From an uncultured Collinsella sp. (GTDB lineage: Bacteria > Actinomycetota > Coriobacteriia > Coriobacteriales > Coriobacteriaceae): a DNA stretch of 15,567 nucleotides. How positions within the stretch are numbered: the stretch's first letter is position 1; each line of letters begins with the position of its first letter. The DNA is taken from NCBI GenBank assembly GCA_900549085.1, contig URMO01000047.1, positions 1-15,567 on the forward strand, written 5' to 3'. The translations under genes and the position numbers were made by a program. This document shows, one piece after another, positions 13,884-15,567 of the stretch. Below the pieces are notes generated by a model. That model was not told where the DNA came from and did not search any database. It saw nothing but the letters and a program-made list of their open reading frames with translations.

Positions 13884-14752
13884 AGGCGCTTTAGAATCAC
13901 GTAGCGGTTGAGCTCGCCACTGCGACCGTCGGCATGGAAGCGCTCAAGCTCGCGTACGGGGACCTCGCCGCTCTTGTAGAACGTGCGCACGCCGCGCACC
14001 AAGTCGGTGATCTGCTGATCGTCAAAGTGGTGGCAATAGCGGTAAGCATGGCGGTCGTTTTGCCAGCCAATGAGGTGGTCGCCGGCTTCAAACTGCGCGG
14101 AATCGTAGCCCTCAAACGGCGGGGTGAGCTCGGCGCGGGCTTCGGCGCGAACGGCCTTGCGCGCCATGCGCTCGTCGTTCATAAACTCCCAAAAGCTGAT
14201 GGCGATGATGCCGCCTGGGCGCGTCTGCCGCACCAGGGCGTCGAGCACGCGCACGCGGTATTCGCACGACGGCACGTGGTGCATAAAGCCAAAGCAGACC
14301 GAGATGTCGGCGAGCGGTGCGTCGAAAAGCACATCGGGCGTCTCGGCGGGGTTGAGCTTCATAAGGGCGTCGAGTACGTCGAGTTCCTGGAAGTGCAGGT
14401 TGGGAATGCGCAGGGCGTGGCCGCGTGCATCGATGGCCAGGTCCTGGCACGAGTCGACACCATAGAACTCGAAGGGGCAGCTGGCGTCTGCCGAGGGGCT
14501 CGTGCCGTCCACGCCTTTGGCAGCCAGCGTGCCGCCGGCGGCAAAGTTCTCGAAGCGCATATTGCCGCAGGCTAGGTCGAAGACGCGGACGGGATGCTCG
14601 ATCGTGGCGACGTCGAGCTGTTCGAGCGCAATGTCCATGGTGCGCACCCAGCCGGGCCACGGGGCCTGACGCGTATCGGAAAAGGAGGCGGAGTGCTCGC
14701 GATAGAACGTGTTGTTGAGCTGGATGAGCGATGAGGCGAAATCGCGGTTCAC
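13880..14752 (-). CDS. Class I SAM-dependent methyltransferase, Trm9-like
   Basis: The 290-residue protein has the Rossmann SAM motif VFDLACGNMRF (about 57-67), an acidic motif II (FYGVDSCQDL), and DISVCFGFMHHVPSCEYRVRVLDALVRQTRPGGIIAISFW. This last segment resembles Trm9/ALKBH8-type tRNA uridine methyltransferases (IHH and RPGG layout). The substrate is unproven; other small molecules or RNA are possible. I choose the GTG at 14752 over the in-frame ATG at 14800: GGAGGGAG lies 9 bases before the GTG, whereas the ATG has no ribosome-binding site and overlaps a candidate -10. The trmB start is about 118 bases downstream past a terminator-like structure, so co-transcription is uncertain. Confidence 0.82.
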   Translation of the reverse strand: MNRDFASSLIQLNNTFYREHSASFSDTRQAPWPGWVRTMDIALEQLDVATIEHPVRVFDLACGNMRFENFAAGGTLAAKGVDGTSPSADASCPFEFYGVDSCQDLAIDARGHALRIPNLHFQELDVLDALMKLNPAETPDVLFDAPLADISVCFGFMHHVPSCEYRVRVLDALVRQTRPGGIIAISFWEFMNDERMARKAVRAEARAELTPPFEGYDSAQFEAGDHLIGWQNDRHAYRYCHHFDDQQITDLVRGVRTFYKSGEVPVRELERFHADGRSGELNRYVILKRL

Positions 14753-14798
14753 GGCGCGGGACTCCCTCCGTTGGCGGTGCGGAATAAACAGTACGACC

Positions 14799-14828
14799 AT
14801 ACTACCGTTAACGCCGCAACGGGGACAA
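14799..14828 (-). promoter_or_regulatory. Candidate methyltransferase promoter
   Basis: On the minus strand TTGTCC (14823-14828, -35) and TAGTAT (14799-14804, -10) are 18 bases apart, each matching consensus at four positions. Transcription would begin near 14793, downstream of the ATG at 14800, which supports the GTG start at 14752. Confidence 0.45.
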
Positions 14829-14899
14829 CCGGGCTAGGTGCCATTGCTTCGTTTGGACACATTTCCGCAGCTCATATGCACCCGCAACCGCCGGTTGTC
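14824..14899. repeat. Spaced 9-bp inverted repeat in the methyltransferase/XRE divergent region
   Basis: GACAACCGG (14824-14832) and CCGGTTGTC (14891-14899) are exact inverted copies 58 bases apart, between divergent genes. Copy 1 overlaps the candidate methyltransferase -35. It may be a paired operator or the ends of a decayed palindromic element. The middle shows no open frame or other motif I recognise. Confidence 0.4.
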
Positions 14900-14960
14900 A
14901 AAAATCTCACTAGAATAGGTGGCATGCTTTTGGCGGTGGCGGATAGATTTTTAACTGTGC

Positions 14961-14970
14961 AAGGCGCCTT
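14961..14970. promoter_or_regulatory. 10-bp palindrome upstream of the XRE gene
   Basis: AAGGCGCCTT is its own reverse complement, 50 bases before the XRE ATG, where an autoregulatory operator might sit. The flanking AT-rich stretch (14944-14955) could contain the promoter. I cannot name a clear -35/-10 pair. Confidence 0.25.
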
Positions 14971-15019
14971 AAGAACAAAAACGGTCCGGCGGCACGGCTG
15001 GCATCACATAGGAGGAACC

Positions 15020-15567
15020 ATGAATGTAGAAACTGCGCAGCGGCTCGCCGACCTTCGTCGCAGCAAGGGTTTTAGCCAAGAAGGGCTGGCACGAAAGTTG
15101 GGACTGTCGCGCCAGGCGGTCAGTAAATGGGAGCGCGCGGAGAGCTCGCCCGATACCGAGAACCTGATCTCGCTCGCCAAACTCTATGGCGTGAGTTTGG
15201 ACGAGCTCCTCAATCCGAGCGACGAGATCGAGGACGATATAGAATTTGAGAAAGAGGACCGCGCCCGTCAGCGCGAGGCCGAGGCGGCAGAGCGCGCCCG
15301 CACCCATGAGGCAGCGGCGCGTGCGACTGAGGCGGCAACGCAGGCAAGTGACGCGGCAGCCAAGGCGGCGCAGGCGGCGAGTTGGAGTGCGCAGGCCGCC
15401 AATGCCGCTACGGCGCAGGCGACGAGTGGCGCCGCGGTTGGCTCGACTCCGGTGAAGGGCCCGTTCCAGTCGTTCCCGTATTGGGCCGTGTGCTGGCTGC
15501 TGTTCTTTTTGCTGATGTTCCTGTTTGGTGCCGGTCCCTTTGCCGCGCTGATCTTCTTTACGATTCC
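15020..15567 (+). CDS. XRE-family helix-turn-helix regulator with membrane tail (3' end outside window)
   Basis: The first 182 codons are visible. Residues 7-66 form a Cro/C1-type helix-turn-helix (RLADLRRSKGFSQEGLARKL, LGLSRQAVSKWERAESSPD, then AKLYGVSLDELL). An acidic stretch (EIEDDIEFEKED, about 69-80) and a long Ala/Gln-rich linker (about 85-140) follow. Then come PFQSFPYWAVCWLLFFLLMF and a further hydrophobic run, so one or two membrane segments begin near residue 152. GGAGG precedes the ATG by 4 bases. Fusions of this kind in Gram-positive and coriobacterial genomes are predicted membrane-tethered or envelope-responsive regulators; the signal is unknown. The window ends inside the tail, so full length cannot be judged. 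Confidence 0.88.
   Translation, partial: MNVETAQRLADLRRSKGFSQEGLARKLGLSRQAVSKWERAESSPDTENLISLAKLYGVSLDELLNPSDEIEDDIEFEKEDRARQREAEAAERARTHEAAARATEAATQASDAAAKAAQAASWSAQAANAATAQATSGAAVGSTPVKGPFQSFPYWAVCWLLFFLLMFLFGAGPFAALIFFTI

Noticed and set aside
15297..15430. Tandem DNA repeat in the Ala-rich linker region
   Set aside because: The GCG/GCA-rich bases only reflect Ala, Glu and Gln codons in an open reading frame, without a fixed repeat unit.

Overview
The window is GC-rich, gene-dense bacterial chromosome. The gene families suggest a gut actinobacterium of the Coriobacteriia, most like Collinsella: an actinobacterial-type DEAD/DEAH helicase with a DUF3516 tail, PdxS/PdxT with a MocR-type regulator, a rubredoxin-first (reverse) rubrerythrin, and an XRE regulator with a membrane tail. 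This placement comes from family recognition, not a database search. I see no phage, transposase, CRISPR array, tRNA or rRNA.

Layout. Bases 1-201 are non-coding and hold two long back-to-back palindromes. Bases 202-1700 (minus) carry pdxS-pdxT, the PLP synthase. The MocR/GntR-family regulator (plus) is divergent from it across a short control region with a repeated AAGGTCAG motif; this is the classic PdxR-pdxST layout. A reverse rubrerythrin (minus) with its own terminator follows. Divergent from that is a two-gene operon (plus) of an iron-type alcohol dehydrogenase and an aldehyde dehydrogenase, preceded by two copies of a TGTTGA-N4-TYAAC motif. The 265-base gap after it holds a run of hairpins ending in a terminator that works only on the minus strand, so it may encode a small RNA.

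Bases 7026-10063 (plus) hold a HIRAN-domain protein, an uncharacterised 59-residue charged protein, a metallophosphoesterase and a large coiled-coil DUF2130 protein with a possible nuclease core. An unusual hairpin overlaps the terminator after the phosphoesterase. A strong bidirectional terminator at 10083-10120 separates these from three minus-strand genes: a class I methyltransferase, a TrmB-type tRNA methyltransferase whose signature motif is altered, and an 893-residue Ski2-like helicase. The window ends inside an XRE regulator with an Ala-rich linker and a hydrophobic tail (plus).

Most of the window is ordinary housekeeping, redox and RNA-processing content. The best second looks are the long palindromes, the candidate minus-strand small RNA at about 6784-6885, the putative PdxR operator pair, the TrmB motif change, and the small acidic-to-basic protein between HIRAN and the phosphoesterase.
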